From Spirochaeta sp. (GTDB lineage: Bacteria; Spirochaetota; Spirochaetia; DSM-2461): a stretch of 5,824 nucleotides of DNA. The notes under the pieces were generated by a model. It was not told the DNA's origin, did no database searches, and saw only the letters and a list, made by a program, of their open reading frames with translations. This document shows, in pieces, positions 1 through 5,824 of the stretch. A program made the translations under genes and the position numbers. The stretch is from NCBI GenBank assembly GCA_030635565.1, contig DAOVYP010000162.1, forward strand, positions 1 through 5,824, read 5' to 3'. Position 1 is the stretch's first letter. The number at the start of each line of letters is the position of its first letter.

Positions 1-1292
1 AAACATCCCGGAGACGGGAGGTGAATGCCAGGACTCTGGAACGATTCGGCCGGCTCTGGGTACGGAATCTGGCGGCAAATGCCGCAGTACTGCCCTCGGC
101 ACTGTCTCTGGCACCCTGGCAAAACCGGTTCACCGACATCCCGGCCCTGATATTGGCCGGCGGCCCCTCTCTGGAGTTGGTCCTGCCGGTATTGAAAGAA
201 TTGGCTCAACGGTATCTCATAATCGTCGTCGATACCGCCGTTTCCGCAGTTCTCAGCACAGGTGTCCATCCGGATATCATTGCTGCTGTTGACCCGCAGT
301 ACTGGAATTCCAGGCATCTCGACCGCTGCGGAGTGGAAACCGGTAAAACACTCATCCTCGCTGAATCGGCCACACATCCGGCCGTATTCCGTACATTGAA
401 CGGGCGTCCCTGGCTCACCAGGACACGGTTTCCTCTGGGGACTCTGCTTGAGGATGCGGCAGGGATCAAGGGTGAATTGAAAGCCGGAGGATCAGTGGCC
501 ACCGCAGCCTGGGATCTGGCCCGTTATCTGGGGTGTAAAACCCTGACCATAGCGGGTCTGGACCTGGGTTTTCCCGGCGGCCGGACCCATTACTCCGGCA
601 GTCTTTCGAGGGAACGTCCCCTTTTCTATTCCCATCGCTTATCACCGGCGGAGACGTTGTTCTTTCATGCATTGAGAGATGCATCTCCACGATACGTTGA
701 ATCATCCGACGGTGGCAGAGTTCTCACGGATATGCGGATGGACATTTATGCCGCCTGGTTTACCGAAAGTGTTACGGGACTGTCAAAGCGCAACCCCGGA
801 GTTGTCGGTGGCAATGGTCGCAGGATTCCAGGCATGACGATTGCCGATGTGGCCGATATGATGAAAATGCCTCAGTGCCGAACTGCTATTGATGCTCTGC
901 TGGACAAGGTACGGAATACGCCGTCAGATCCGGATGTTCCGGCTGAAATAAACAACGCCGTTGCAGGAATTCTGACAGCTCTGAAAGACCTTGAGAATCT
1001 GGCCGGACGAGGGGCCGACCTCGCGATTCAGGCCCGAAGGGCATTGGAACATGGAGAAGATACTGCAGTATTTCTGCAGTCCATGGAAGACATAGACAAC
1101 GACATTCTGGCAGGGGAAGGAAGGGATGTCATATCTTTCCTGATCCAACCGATCATTCTTGAGCTCAGTTCCGGATCGCCTGGAGAGGATATCAATCCTC
1201 TGGACATATCACGACGGCTTTACGGGGAAATTGCCGGCTCGGCTGTGTATCATCAGCGATATCTGAAGCGGGTTTCATCTCAGACTGAGTAA
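1..1292 (+). CDS. Motility-associated factor (MAF) glycosyltransferase-like protein, DUF115/MptE-like, 5'-truncated by window edge
   Basis: This is the C-terminal part of a MAF family protein. The family is linked to glycosylation of flagellin (nonulosonic acid transfer) in motile bacteria, and its core resembles the archaeal pterin pyrophosphokinase MptE. Counting from the GTG at 21 as residue 1, the core begins with ALILAGGPSLE (about 42-52). It continues with a VVDTA strand (69-73), DPQYW (91-95), a glycine loop GGSVATAAWDLA (156-167), and AGLDLGFPGGRTHYSGS (178-194), which matches the family's G-x-D-L...H..G signature. The rest is mostly helical, with no signal peptide or membrane segment. 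The start is not in the window: the frame is open from base 3, and the GTG at 21 has its only SD-like sequence (GGGAG) directly abutting it. The RFGRLWVRN segment also looks like the linker that follows the N-terminal domain in full-length members. The gene ends in TAA at 1290-1292 and is followed by a terminator. The family call is firm; the acceptor substrate is not shown. Confidence 0.85.
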   Translation, partial: TSRRREVNARTLERFGRLWVRNLAANAAVLPSALSLAPWQNRFTDIPALILAGGPSLELVLPVLKELAQRYLIIVVDTAVSAVLSTGVHPDIIAAVDPQYWNSRHLDRCGVETGKTLILAESATHPAVFRTLNGRPWLTRTRFPLGTLLEDAAGIKGELKAGGSVATAAWDLARYLGCKTLTIAGLDLGFPGGRTHYSGSLSRERPLFYSHRLSPAETLFFHALRDASPRYVESSDGGRVLTDMRMDIYAAWFTESVTGLSKRNPGVVGGNGRRIPGMTIADVADMMKMPQCRTAIDALLDKVRNTPSDPDVPAEINNAVAGILTALKDLENLAGRGADLAIQARRALEHGEDTAVFLQSMEDIDNDILAGEGRDVISFLIQPIILELSSGSPGEDINPLDISRRLYGEIAGSAVYHQRYLKRVSSQTE

Positions 1293-1431
1293 CGAGTCGC
1301 CAGGGGCGAATCCGGGTCCAGCGCTCAGCCCTGGAATATTGACCTTTCATCTTTCCCGATTACAGTTTTTTAGAATCAAGCTAAACGCTTTTCGGGTCGA
1401 TAATCTGAAAGAACCGGCAATATGCCACGAC
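1293..1431 (+). other. Intergenic stretch after the MAF gene with weak promoter-like motifs
   Basis: This 139-bp non-coding stretch separates the MAF stop codon from the terminator. It holds an inverted repeat, CCAGGG (1300-1305) with CCCTGG (1329-1334), with a 23-nt loop and no following T-run. It also holds TTGACC (1339-1344), 16 nt, then TACAGT (1361-1366), a weak sigma-70-like pair, and the sigma-28-like box listed separately. I see no convincing gene here. Short open frames crossing it have no SD sequence and no recognisable product. Confidence 0.5.
1376..1403 (+). promoter_or_regulatory. Possible sigma-28 (FliA-type) promoter
   Basis: GTCGATAA at 1396-1403 matches seven of eight bases of the sigma-28 -10 consensus GCCGATAA. 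A TCAAGCTA element lies 12 nt upstream (1376-1383), a degenerate match to the TAAAGTTT-type -35. A better TAAA (1382-1385) is present, but only 10 nt away, which is too close. If active, it would start near 1410 and run straight into the terminator ending at 1470, giving an RNA of about 60 nt, or read through toward the GNAT gene. The flagellum-linked gene upstream makes a flagellar sigma factor plausible, but the -35 is weak. Confidence 0.3.
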
Positions 1432-1470
1432 ACCCGCGGAGTATCGACGTCCAGATCCGCGGGTTTTTTT
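1432..1470 (+). terminator. Rho-independent terminator
   Basis: A perfect 9-bp GC-rich stem, ACCCGCGGA (1432-1440) with TCCGCGGGT (1456-1464), encloses a 15-nt loop and is followed by an uninterrupted run of seven T (1464-1470). The T-run is only on the plus-strand side, so it acts on rightward transcription. It most likely ends the MAF transcript, about 140 bp after the stop codon, and insulates the GNAT gene, which has its own promoter downstream. It could also end a short independent RNA. Confidence 0.9.
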
Positions 1471-1521
1471 ATCCTTTTTCTGAACCGGACCGAATTCATC
1501 ATCTGCTACGCATACAGTTCT

Positions 1522-1530
1522 TGATATACT
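1522..1530 (+). promoter_or_regulatory. Extended -10 promoter of the GNAT gene
   Basis: TG-A-TATACT (1522-1530) is an extended -10 element: TATACT matches five of six bases of TATAAT and carries the TGn extension. No good -35 hexamer sits 16-18 bp upstream, which is usual for extended -10 promoters. The expected start of transcription, 6-8 bases after the hexamer, falls on or next to the ATG at 1537. Confidence 0.55.
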
Positions 1531-1536
1531 ATTCCC

Positions 1537-2667
1537 ATGCCGGCCCGAAAAATAATCATCCGTCCTGTCACGAATCGAAAGCTGCTGAAAATGTTCATCA
1601 GATATCCATACCGTTTATACAGAAACGACCCGTTGTGGGCTCCTCAGATACGGATTCTGGAAAAACTCGATTATACAAGGAAGGCAAATCCGGTTCTGTC
1701 ACGTTCACCTCATCAGTTGTATCTGGCTGAAACCGATGACGGCAGGATCGTCGGACGGATATTAGCCTACGCCGATCCCCGTCATAACAGGCATCATGGC
1801 ACCAGACTGGGGTTTTTCGGTGCCTTCGAGGCCGAGGGACCGGATGCCGCATCGTTCTTGTATCAGTCGGCAGAAAAATGGATATGCCGGCAGAACCTGG
1901 ACGGAATTCTGGGACCAATCGATCCTGTAGCCGAGTGCTGGGGGTTTGTCATCGAAGGTTTCGATCATCCACCGGTGTTTCTCTCACCGCACAATCCGCC
2001 GCAATACGGAAACTGGGCCGTAGAATCAGGATACAAAAAGGCAAGGGATTTACTCGTATATGATGTGGATACCGGTGGGGATTATTCTCTTCCCGAACGT
2101 TATCGTAAGTTCGAGGAGCTGTTGAAGATTCGGCGACCGGCCCTGAGGGTCCGGCCCATGAGTATACAAAAACTGAAAGATGATGCCCGTATTCTGCTTC
2201 AATTACTCAATGACAGCATAGATGGAAACTGGGGATTCACGCCAATTGGTGATGATGAGCTGCACAGCATCATCGAAAAACTGCGCTTGATCGCGGATCC
2301 CGATGCCATCTGGTTCGTAGAAGATGAGGGAAAACCGGTTGGATGCGCCCTGGGTTTTCCCGATCTCAACGTGGTACTTCGATCCATCAAAGGGCGCTTA
2401 CTGCCTTTCGGATGGATACGGCTCCTCAGAGCCCGGCACAGCATCGGAGACTATCGTCTCTGGGGCCTGGCCGTGCTCCCTGAATACCAGGGTCAGGGTC
2501 TTGATGTCCTGCTGTATATCCACCTCTACCGGGCTCTGCAGCCCCGGGGAATCAGACTGGAAGCGAATTATGTTCTTGAAGATAATCCCCACATCGTCAA
2601 TGCCCTTGAGAAGTTGGGAATGAAGAGGATCAAACGATACAGGGTGTATGAAAAAAGCCTTGGATGA
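1537..2667 (+). CDS. GNAT-superfamily N-acetyltransferase-like protein (376 aa)
   Basis: This appears to be a cytosolic protein of a two-part family of GNAT-like proteins of about 370-390 aa, seen in many bacteria and mostly uncharacterised. The N-terminal half has the family's opening, IIIRPVTNRKLLKMFIRYPYR (about 6-26), then NDPLWAPQ (30-37) and a GRILAYADPRHN strand-turn (73-84) leading to GFFGAFE (92-98). The C-terminal half holds the acyl-CoA-binding motif A: LWGLAVLPEYQGQGLDVLL (308-326). The pyrophosphate loop there is QGQGLD, ending in Asp where classical GNATs have Gly or Ala. LEANYVLEDNPHIVNALEKLGM (341-362) follows as the usual GNAT beta-alpha end with an N...N..LEKLGF-type motif. 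The start at 1537 fits the family N-terminus, but no SD sequence precedes it and it sits six bases past a -10 element, so the mRNA may be leaderless. A terminator isolates it from the MAF gene, and it converges on tyrS 54 bp away. The fold is well supported; the substrate is unknown, and acetyl transfer itself is inferred. Confidence 0.85.
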   Translation: MPARKIIIRPVTNRKLLKMFIRYPYRLYRNDPLWAPQIRILEKLDYTRKANPVLSRSPHQLYLAETDDGRIVGRILAYADPRHNRHHGTRLGFFGAFEAEGPDAASFLYQSAEKWICRQNLDGILGPIDPVAECWGFVIEGFDHPPVFLSPHNPPQYGNWAVESGYKKARDLLVYDVDTGGDYSLPERYRKFEELLKIRRPALRVRPMSIQKLKDDARILLQLLNDSIDGNWGFTPIGDDELHSIIEKLRLIADPDAIWFVEDEGKPVGCALGFPDLNVVLRSIKGRLLPFGWIRLLRARHSIGDYRLWGLAVLPEYQGQGLDVLLYIHLYRALQPRGIRLEANYVLEDNPHIVNALEKLGMKRIKRYRVYEKSLG

Positions 2668-2721
2668 GCAGGAAACAGGCCTGGCCCGAATCCCTTCGTC
2701 ATGGAATTGAAATGGAAGGTC
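2668..2721. other. Convergent gap between the GNAT gene and tyrS
   Basis: These 54 bases separate two stop codons facing each other. I see a short palindrome (CAGGCCTG) but no stable hairpin with a T-run on either strand, so no intrinsic terminator can be called for either gene. Termination may be Rho-dependent, or transcripts may overlap. Confidence 0.5.
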
Positions 2722-3951
2722 TTAACCTGTGACTTCAATCCTGAAAATGCGCTTCTTTCCGGCCTTCAGCATCACTTCGCCGTCAGTAGTTTCATCGGTA
2801 CCTATGACGGCATCCACATCATCAATCTTATTGTCGTTTACTCTGGCACCGCCCTGCTGAACCAGGCGCCGCGCCTCGCTCTTTGATGAACAGAGACTGG
2901 TCCGGGAGAACAGGTCGAGAATGTTGATACCGGTCTCGAATTCACCTTTCGGAATGGATGTAAAAGGAATCCCCGATTTGTCACCGCCACCGGCGAAAGC
3001 GGCTTTAGCCGCTTCACGGGATTTCAAGGCCTCTTCTTCACCATGCAGAAGACAGGTAACCTCGTAAGCCAGGCGTTCCTTTGATGCATTGATGCCGGAA
3101 CCTTCGGCTGCGCCCAACTCACGGCATTCATCCACGGAAAGAAATGTAAAAGTGAGAAAAAATCGCTCCACATCCGCATCGGGAACGTTTCGCCAGTACT
3201 GATAGAAGTCGTATACCGAAGTGAGGGTCGGATCAAGGTAAAGAGCGCCCTTTTCGGTCTTGCCCATCTTCTTTCCGTCGGAACGGGTAATAAGAGGGAA
3301 TGTCAGGCCGTATGTTTCCGCACCTTCCACCCGTCGGATAAGCTCCATACCGGCGACGATGTTTCCCCACTGGTCGTCCCCGCCGATCTGCAGGATGCAG
3401 TTCTCACGGCGGTAAAGCTCCAGGAAATCATATGACTGGAGCAGCTGATAGTTGAATTCAATAAACGATAACCCATTCTCCAATCTCTGTTTATAGGCTT
3501 CGAAGGTGAGCATTCGGTTCACGCTGAAGTGCCGGCCGATATCCCTGAGGAAATCAATGTAATTCAGAGGAGCCAGCCAGTCGGCATTGTTCACAAGGAT
3601 AGCATCGGTACTGTCGAAATCGATCAGTTTGGCGATCTGGGGCTTCTGGCCGGCAATATTCTCGTCAATCTGATCGTAGCTGATCATCTGACGCAGCTCT
3701 GTCCTGCCGGAGGGATCCCCAATACGTGCCGTACCGCCGCCCATGAGTATAATGGGCTGATGTCCCGCCTTTTGAAGGTGGGCCGAGGCATATATGGGTA
3801 CGAGATGGCCGATATGGAGAGATGGACCCGTGGGATCCAGCCCGATGTAGAATTTCCGGGAACCTTCGGCCAGTTTTGCCCTCAGTCCCGCTTCATCGGT
3901 ACACTGTTTGAAAAAACCCCGTTCTTTGAGTACATCCAATGCGTCGCTCAT
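2722..3951 (-). CDS. tyrS: Tyrosyl-tRNA synthetase
   Basis: This class I aminoacyl-tRNA synthetase charges tRNA-Tyr with tyrosine using ATP in the cytosol. Counting from the proposed start (409 aa, usual for the family), YIGLDPTGPSLHIGH (about 35-49) contains the substrate tyrosine and the HIGH motif of the ATP site. ARIGDPSGR (75-83) follows. FNYQLLQSYDFLE (166-178) carries the tyrosine-recognition Tyr, Gln and Asp, and GGDDQWGNI (190-198) is next. The second signature is KMGKT (228-232), a KMSKS variant like the KFGKT of E. coli TyrS. The last 65 or so residues form an S4-type RNA-binding domain (SKSEARRLVQQGGARVND). Two ATG codons lie at the 5' end. The second, at 3951-3949, has GAGG nine bases upstream and aligns with the E. 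coli N-terminus, so I prefer it; the first (3966) would add MRRKI and has no SD. The gene has its own promoter and diverges from the lipoprotein gene. All key residues are present. Confidence 0.97.
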   Translation of the reverse strand: MSDALDVLKERGFFKQCTDEAGLRAKLAEGSRKFYIGLDPTGPSLHIGHLVPIYASAHLQKAGHQPIILMGGGTARIGDPSGRTELRQMISYDQIDENIAGQKPQIAKLIDFDSTDAILVNNADWLAPLNYIDFLRDIGRHFSVNRMLTFEAYKQRLENGLSFIEFNYQLLQSYDFLELYRRENCILQIGGDDQWGNIVAGMELIRRVEGAETYGLTFPLITRSDGKKMGKTEKGALYLDPTLTSVYDFYQYWRNVPDADVERFFLTFTFLSVDECRELGAAEGSGINASKERLAYEVTCLLHGEEEALKSREAAKAAFAGGGDKSGIPFTSIPKGEFETGINILDLFSRTSLCSSKSEARRLVQQGGARVNDNKIDDVDAVIGTDETTDGEVMLKAGKKRIFRIEVTG

Positions 3952-3960
3952 TATCTTTCG

Positions 3961-3964
3961 CCTC
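3961..3964 (-). promoter_or_regulatory. Ribosome binding site deciding the tyrS start
   Basis: On the minus strand GAGG (plus-strand CCTC at 3961-3964) is nine bases upstream of the ATG at 3951-3949. It overlaps the other in-frame ATG (3966-3964), which has no SD of its own. This favours initiation at 3951. Confidence 0.6.
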
Positions 3965-3984
3965 ATTCTCAGGTTGTGGCGCCC

Positions 3985-4013
3985 ATTCTAGCCCGATTTT
4001 CTTAAAGTGGAAA
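3985..4013 (-). promoter_or_regulatory. Sigma-70-type promoter of tyrS
   Basis: Reading the minus strand, TTTCCA (4013-4008, four of six to TTGACA) is followed after exactly 17 bases by TAGAAT (3990-3985, five of six to TATAAT). The predicted transcript would start near 3978, giving a leader of about 27 nt with the GAGG site in it. No T-box or other long leader structure would fit in this short leader. Confidence 0.6.
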
Positions 4014-4121
4014 AGCTCCCGGGCTGAATGGAATCAGTTCGCCGACTGTTGTCACCTGGTTAAGCTCGCAGAGGGCCGCTCCAGCGAAAATTGAAAAATA
4101 AACGGAAATATCCATGTATTG

Positions 4122-4130
4122 TGCTAATAT
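4122..4130 (+). promoter_or_regulatory. Candidate extended -10 promoter of the lipoprotein gene
   Basis: TG-C-TAATAT (4122-4130) has the extended TGn and a -10 matching four of six bases, in the AT-rich stretch. No good -35 is at the normal distance; the TTGAAA at 4091-4096 is too far for this -10 (28 nt). The TTGAAA could pair at 17-18 nt only with poor hexamers. The leader would be about 80 nt. Other -10-like hexamers occur nearby, so the exact site is uncertain. Confidence 0.35.
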
Positions 4131-4203
4131 TTAGACTACATTATTAATCCTGAGTTTGGCTTTTACCAACTGAAGAATTAAAATGTGGCAATATCTGCGA
4201 CTT

Positions 4204-4208
4204 GAGGG
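4204..4208 (+). promoter_or_regulatory. Ribosome binding site of the lipoprotein gene
   Basis: GAGGG lies seven bases before the ATG at 4216 and decides the start. An in-frame ATG at 4183 would add MWQYLRLEGHY but has only a weak GAAG upstream, and it would give an unusually long n-region before the signal peptide. The internal ATG at 4231 has no SD. Confidence 0.7.
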
Positions 4209-4215
4209 ACATTAC

Positions 4216-5824
4216 ATGTCAACCGGAAAAATGAAAGAGCTGACCTTACTCACGGTTCTCATCATAATTATCAGCAGCTGTGGTAATTTCGCCCTGTTTG
4301 AAGAGTTGGGATTGGAGAACCTCGATGGTGGAATTACTCTTGCACCGGCATCCGCTACAATTGCTGTCAATAATACCCTGACGTTTACGGCTTCAGGTGG
4401 AACGTCGCCATACGTGTTTTCCATCAGCTCAGGCTCTGGAACAATCGATCCTGACACAGGTTTTTACACGGCCCCTCCAGGATCCGGAACGGACGTAGTC
4501 ACCGTTACCGATCTCGATGGTATATCAGACAGTGTTGGTGTATTGGTTTTCACTCCCGGAATTCTCGGGATCAGTCCCTCGGCGATTACCCTGGGTACCA
4601 ACGCCGGCCTGACTTTCTCGGCAATAGGGGGTATCAGCCCATATAATTTCACTATTGTCACAGGCCCGGGTTCCATTAATCCGGCGACCGGTCTCTTCAA
4701 TGCCGGTACTACCCCCGGTTTGACGACGGTTCGAGTTACAGACTCCGACACGCCGGCGAACACGACAGATGCCTCAGTCACGATTACCGCGGATTCTCTG
4801 TCCATAATTCCCCCGGCTATCACTCTTTCTACCAATGACGTCTACTTCTTTGTGTCCCTGGGAGGTACGCCGCCCTACACATACGCCATCACATCTGGCG
4901 GTGGAAGCATCGACGGCGGCACCGGAGAATTTCATGCTCCCGGCACAGCGGATATAACCGATGTAAAAGTGACTGACGCTGCCATGGCAACAGATTCTTC
5001 GTCCGTCACGACAATGGAAGGACTTGTGATTGTCCCGCAAACAGTCTCGATTCCTGCCAACAACAATGTTGCCTTTTCGGCCAGCGGCGGATCCGGCCCT
5101 TATACATTCACAATGGAATCAGGCGCGGGTTCGGTTACATCCGATGGATTTTATACGGCACCGGGTGGACTCGGAACTGCTGAAATAAGGGTTACGGACA
5201 ACATCGGCAGCTCGAGAATTGCTACGATTACCATCACGGCACCTCAACCGTTGAATATCAGCCCCTCATCGTTCATTATTCTCACCGGCGGCAACTTTCT
5301 TTTTTCCGCATACGGAGGGACAGCTCCGTATAACTTCGCCCGAATTTCTGGAAATGGTTCGATTTCAGCCGCCGGCAGCTATACGGCGTCAGGAATCCCG
5401 GGAATCGATGTGCTTCGTGTCACCGATTTCCTCGGGCTTACCGCCGATGCGGTGGTAACGATTGTCAGCATCGGGCCTCTTGCCATATTACCAACCAGTA
5501 TCACCGTTGAGCAGAACGATGATTTCACCTTCACCTCATCAGGCGGTACGCCTCAGTACAGCTATTCTGTCATTTCCGGATTCGGATTTATTAACAGTAC
5601 AACCGGGGAGTACACCGCGCCGACTGCGCTGGGTACCGAAACCATCAGAGTCATGGATGCGGCCCTTAACACCAAGGATGCGACGGTCTATGTCGCTCCG
5701 GCCGCAGCTACCAACCTCGTGGTGGATGGAACGGTCCCGGGACCGCAGGATATTCAGCTGAACTGGACGGATAATGCAACGGGAGAGAATGGATTCAGCA
5801 TTGAGCGGAAATTAAGTGGTGGCT
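4216..5824 (+). CDS. Large surface lipoprotein with Ig-like repeats and an FnIII domain, 3'-truncated by window edge
   Basis: The frame is open from the ATG at 4216 to the right edge (536 codons seen), so the end lies outside. The N-terminus is a lipoprotein signal peptide: two lysines (K5, K7), a hydrophobic core LTLLTVLIIII (9-19), and lipobox I-S-S-C with the lipidated cysteine at 22. C22 is the only cysteine in the visible part. After a short linker, six Ig-like repeats of 73-80 residues follow (39-111, 112-191, 192-266, 267-341, 342-417, 418-493). Each has the pattern ISPSSITL...FSASGGT.PY.F.I.SG.GSI....G.YTAP...G...IRVTD......VTI. From about 496 an FnIII domain starts (TNLVVDG...IQLNWTDNATGENGFSIERK). 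The product should be exported, lipid-anchored, and extended on the periplasmic side or cell surface. A role in adhesion, matrix or glycan binding is inferred from the domain types only. It is transcribed divergently from tyrS. I do not recognise a named gene. Confidence 0.88.
   Translation, partial: MSTGKMKELTLLTVLIIIISSCGNFALFEELGLENLDGGITLAPASATIAVNNTLTFTASGGTSPYVFSISSGSGTIDPDTGFYTAPPGSGTDVVTVTDLDGISDSVGVLVFTPGILGISPSAITLGTNAGLTFSAIGGISPYNFTIVTGPGSINPATGLFNAGTTPGLTTVRVTDSDTPANTTDASVTITADSLSIIPPAITLSTNDVYFFVSLGGTPPYTYAITSGGGSIDGGTGEFHAPGTADITDVKVTDAAMATDSSSVTTMEGLVIVPQTVSIPANNNVAFSASGGSGPYTFTMESGAGSVTSDGFYTAPGGLGTAEIRVTDNIGSSRIATITITAPQPLNISPSSFIILTGGNFLFSAYGGTAPYNFARISGNGSISAAGSYTASGIPGIDVLRVTDFLGLTADAVVTIVSIGPLAILPTSITVEQNDDFTFTSSGGTPQYSYSVISGFGFINSTTGEYTAPTALGTETIRVMDAALNTKDATVYVAPAAATNLVVDGTVPGPQDIQLNWTDNATGENGFSIERKLSGG
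4330..5694 (+). repeat. Six tandem Ig-like protein repeats (about 75 codons each)
   Basis: The units are 4330-4548, 4549-4788, 4789-5013, 5014-5238, 5239-5466 and 5467-5694. Landmarks recur in register: GG-x-x-PY (residues 61-66, 138-143, 216-221, 291-296, 367-372; PQY variant at 443-448), then SG.G(S/T)I, then (Y/F)(T/H/N)A(P/G/S), then VTD or VMD. Codon choice differs between units, so the similarity is at protein level and the copies are old; there is no near-identical DNA repeat. Unit 2 is longest, with an insertion around DSDTPANTT. Confidence 0.85.
5701..5824 (+). other. Start of a fibronectin type III domain in the lipoprotein
   Basis: Residues 496-536 read TNLVVDG, then IQLNWTDNAT, then ENGFSIERK and a GG turn. 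This is the A-B-C strand pattern of bacterial FnIII domains (L.W.D.s..E.gF.IER). The domain is cut by the window end, so more FnIII copies or a catalytic module could follow. Confidence 0.75.

Larger units (their letters stand above)
4014..4215. other. Divergent control region between tyrS and the lipoprotein gene
   Basis: The stretch upstream of the tyrS promoter is of ordinary composition up to about 4080, then turns clearly AT-rich (about 4085-4185) before the lipoprotein gene. It contains the candidate lipoprotein promoter and a leader of some 80 nt. I see no tRNA, riboswitch, direct-repeat operator or intrinsic terminator in it. Confidence 0.5.

Noticed and set aside
1300..1334. Inverted repeat CCAGGG/CCCTGG just after the MAF stop codon as a terminator
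   Set aside because: The stem is only 6 bp, the loop is 23 nt, and no T-run follows. The strong terminator at 1432-1470 explains transcript ending better.
1339..1376. TTGACC ... TAGAAT as a sigma-70 promoter
   Set aside because: The spacing is 26 nt, too long. TACAGT at 16 nt is possible but weak, so it is only mentioned within the intergenic entry.
1339..1730. Two short plus-strand frames spanning the terminator and the 5' end of the GNAT gene
   Set aside because: No SD, no family resemblance, and they run through a terminator stem. The second overlaps the GNAT gene in another frame.
3529..4005. Open frame of 158 codons on the plus strand
   Set aside because: It lies opposite tyrS, whose conserved motifs are unmistakable. 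The plus-strand translation shows no recognisable domain and no SD.
4212..5040. Several minus-strand open frames opposite the lipoprotein gene
   Set aside because: They are low-complexity antisense translations of the Ig repeats. The plus-strand frame is uninterrupted over 536 codons with signal peptide and domain repeats.
4330..5694. Ig-like units as a recent DNA-level tandem duplication or CRISPR-like array
   Set aside because: The units share protein landmarks but not nucleotide identity, vary from 73 to 80 codons, and have no spacer-repeat structure.

Overview
The window looks like chromosomal DNA of a spirochaete, probably a free-living member of the Spirochaetales. The reasons are a motility-associated-factor (MAF, DUF115/MptE-like) protein of the kind common near spirochaetal flagellar genes, a large lipoprotein with a spirochaete-style I-S-S-C lipobox followed by Ig-like repeats and a fibronectin type III start, and moderate GC content. 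This lineage call is inference; there is no rRNA or other strict phylogenetic marker.

Layout. (1) 1-1292, plus strand: C-terminal part of a MAF/DUF115 protein. The reading frame is open to the left edge, so the true start is outside the window. (2) 1293-1536: a 244-bp gap with a strong intrinsic terminator (1432-1470). Promoter-like motifs lie upstream of it, including a sigma-28-like box, so a short RNA of about 60 nt is possible. (3) 1537-2667, plus strand: a 376-aa GNAT-superfamily protein. Its ATG lies six bases after an extended -10 element and has no Shine-Dalgarno sequence, which suggests leaderless translation. (4) 2722-3951, minus strand: tyrosyl-tRNA synthetase (tyrS), convergent with the GNAT gene and with a good promoter of its own. 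The likely start is the second ATG, not the longest-frame one. (5) 3952-4215: the divergent control region between tyrS and the next gene. (6) 4216-5824, plus strand: the 5' part (536 codons seen) of a long surface lipoprotein with a type II signal peptide, six diverged Ig-like repeats and the beginning of an FnIII domain. It runs off the right edge.

How the genes relate. There is no sign of one pathway or a multi-gene operon. Each gene seems to be its own transcription unit: the MAF gene is closed by a terminator, the GNAT gene has its own promoter, and tyrS and the lipoprotein gene diverge from a shared control region. The MAF protein (flagellin glycosylation or motility) and the repeat lipoprotein (cell surface) both act at the envelope or appendage level, while TyrS is housekeeping. 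I saw no mobile element, CRISPR array, tRNA or rRNA. I found no clear new multi-gene system; the most notable items are the repeat lipoprotein, the possible small RNA or terminator pseudoknot, and the leaderless GNAT start.
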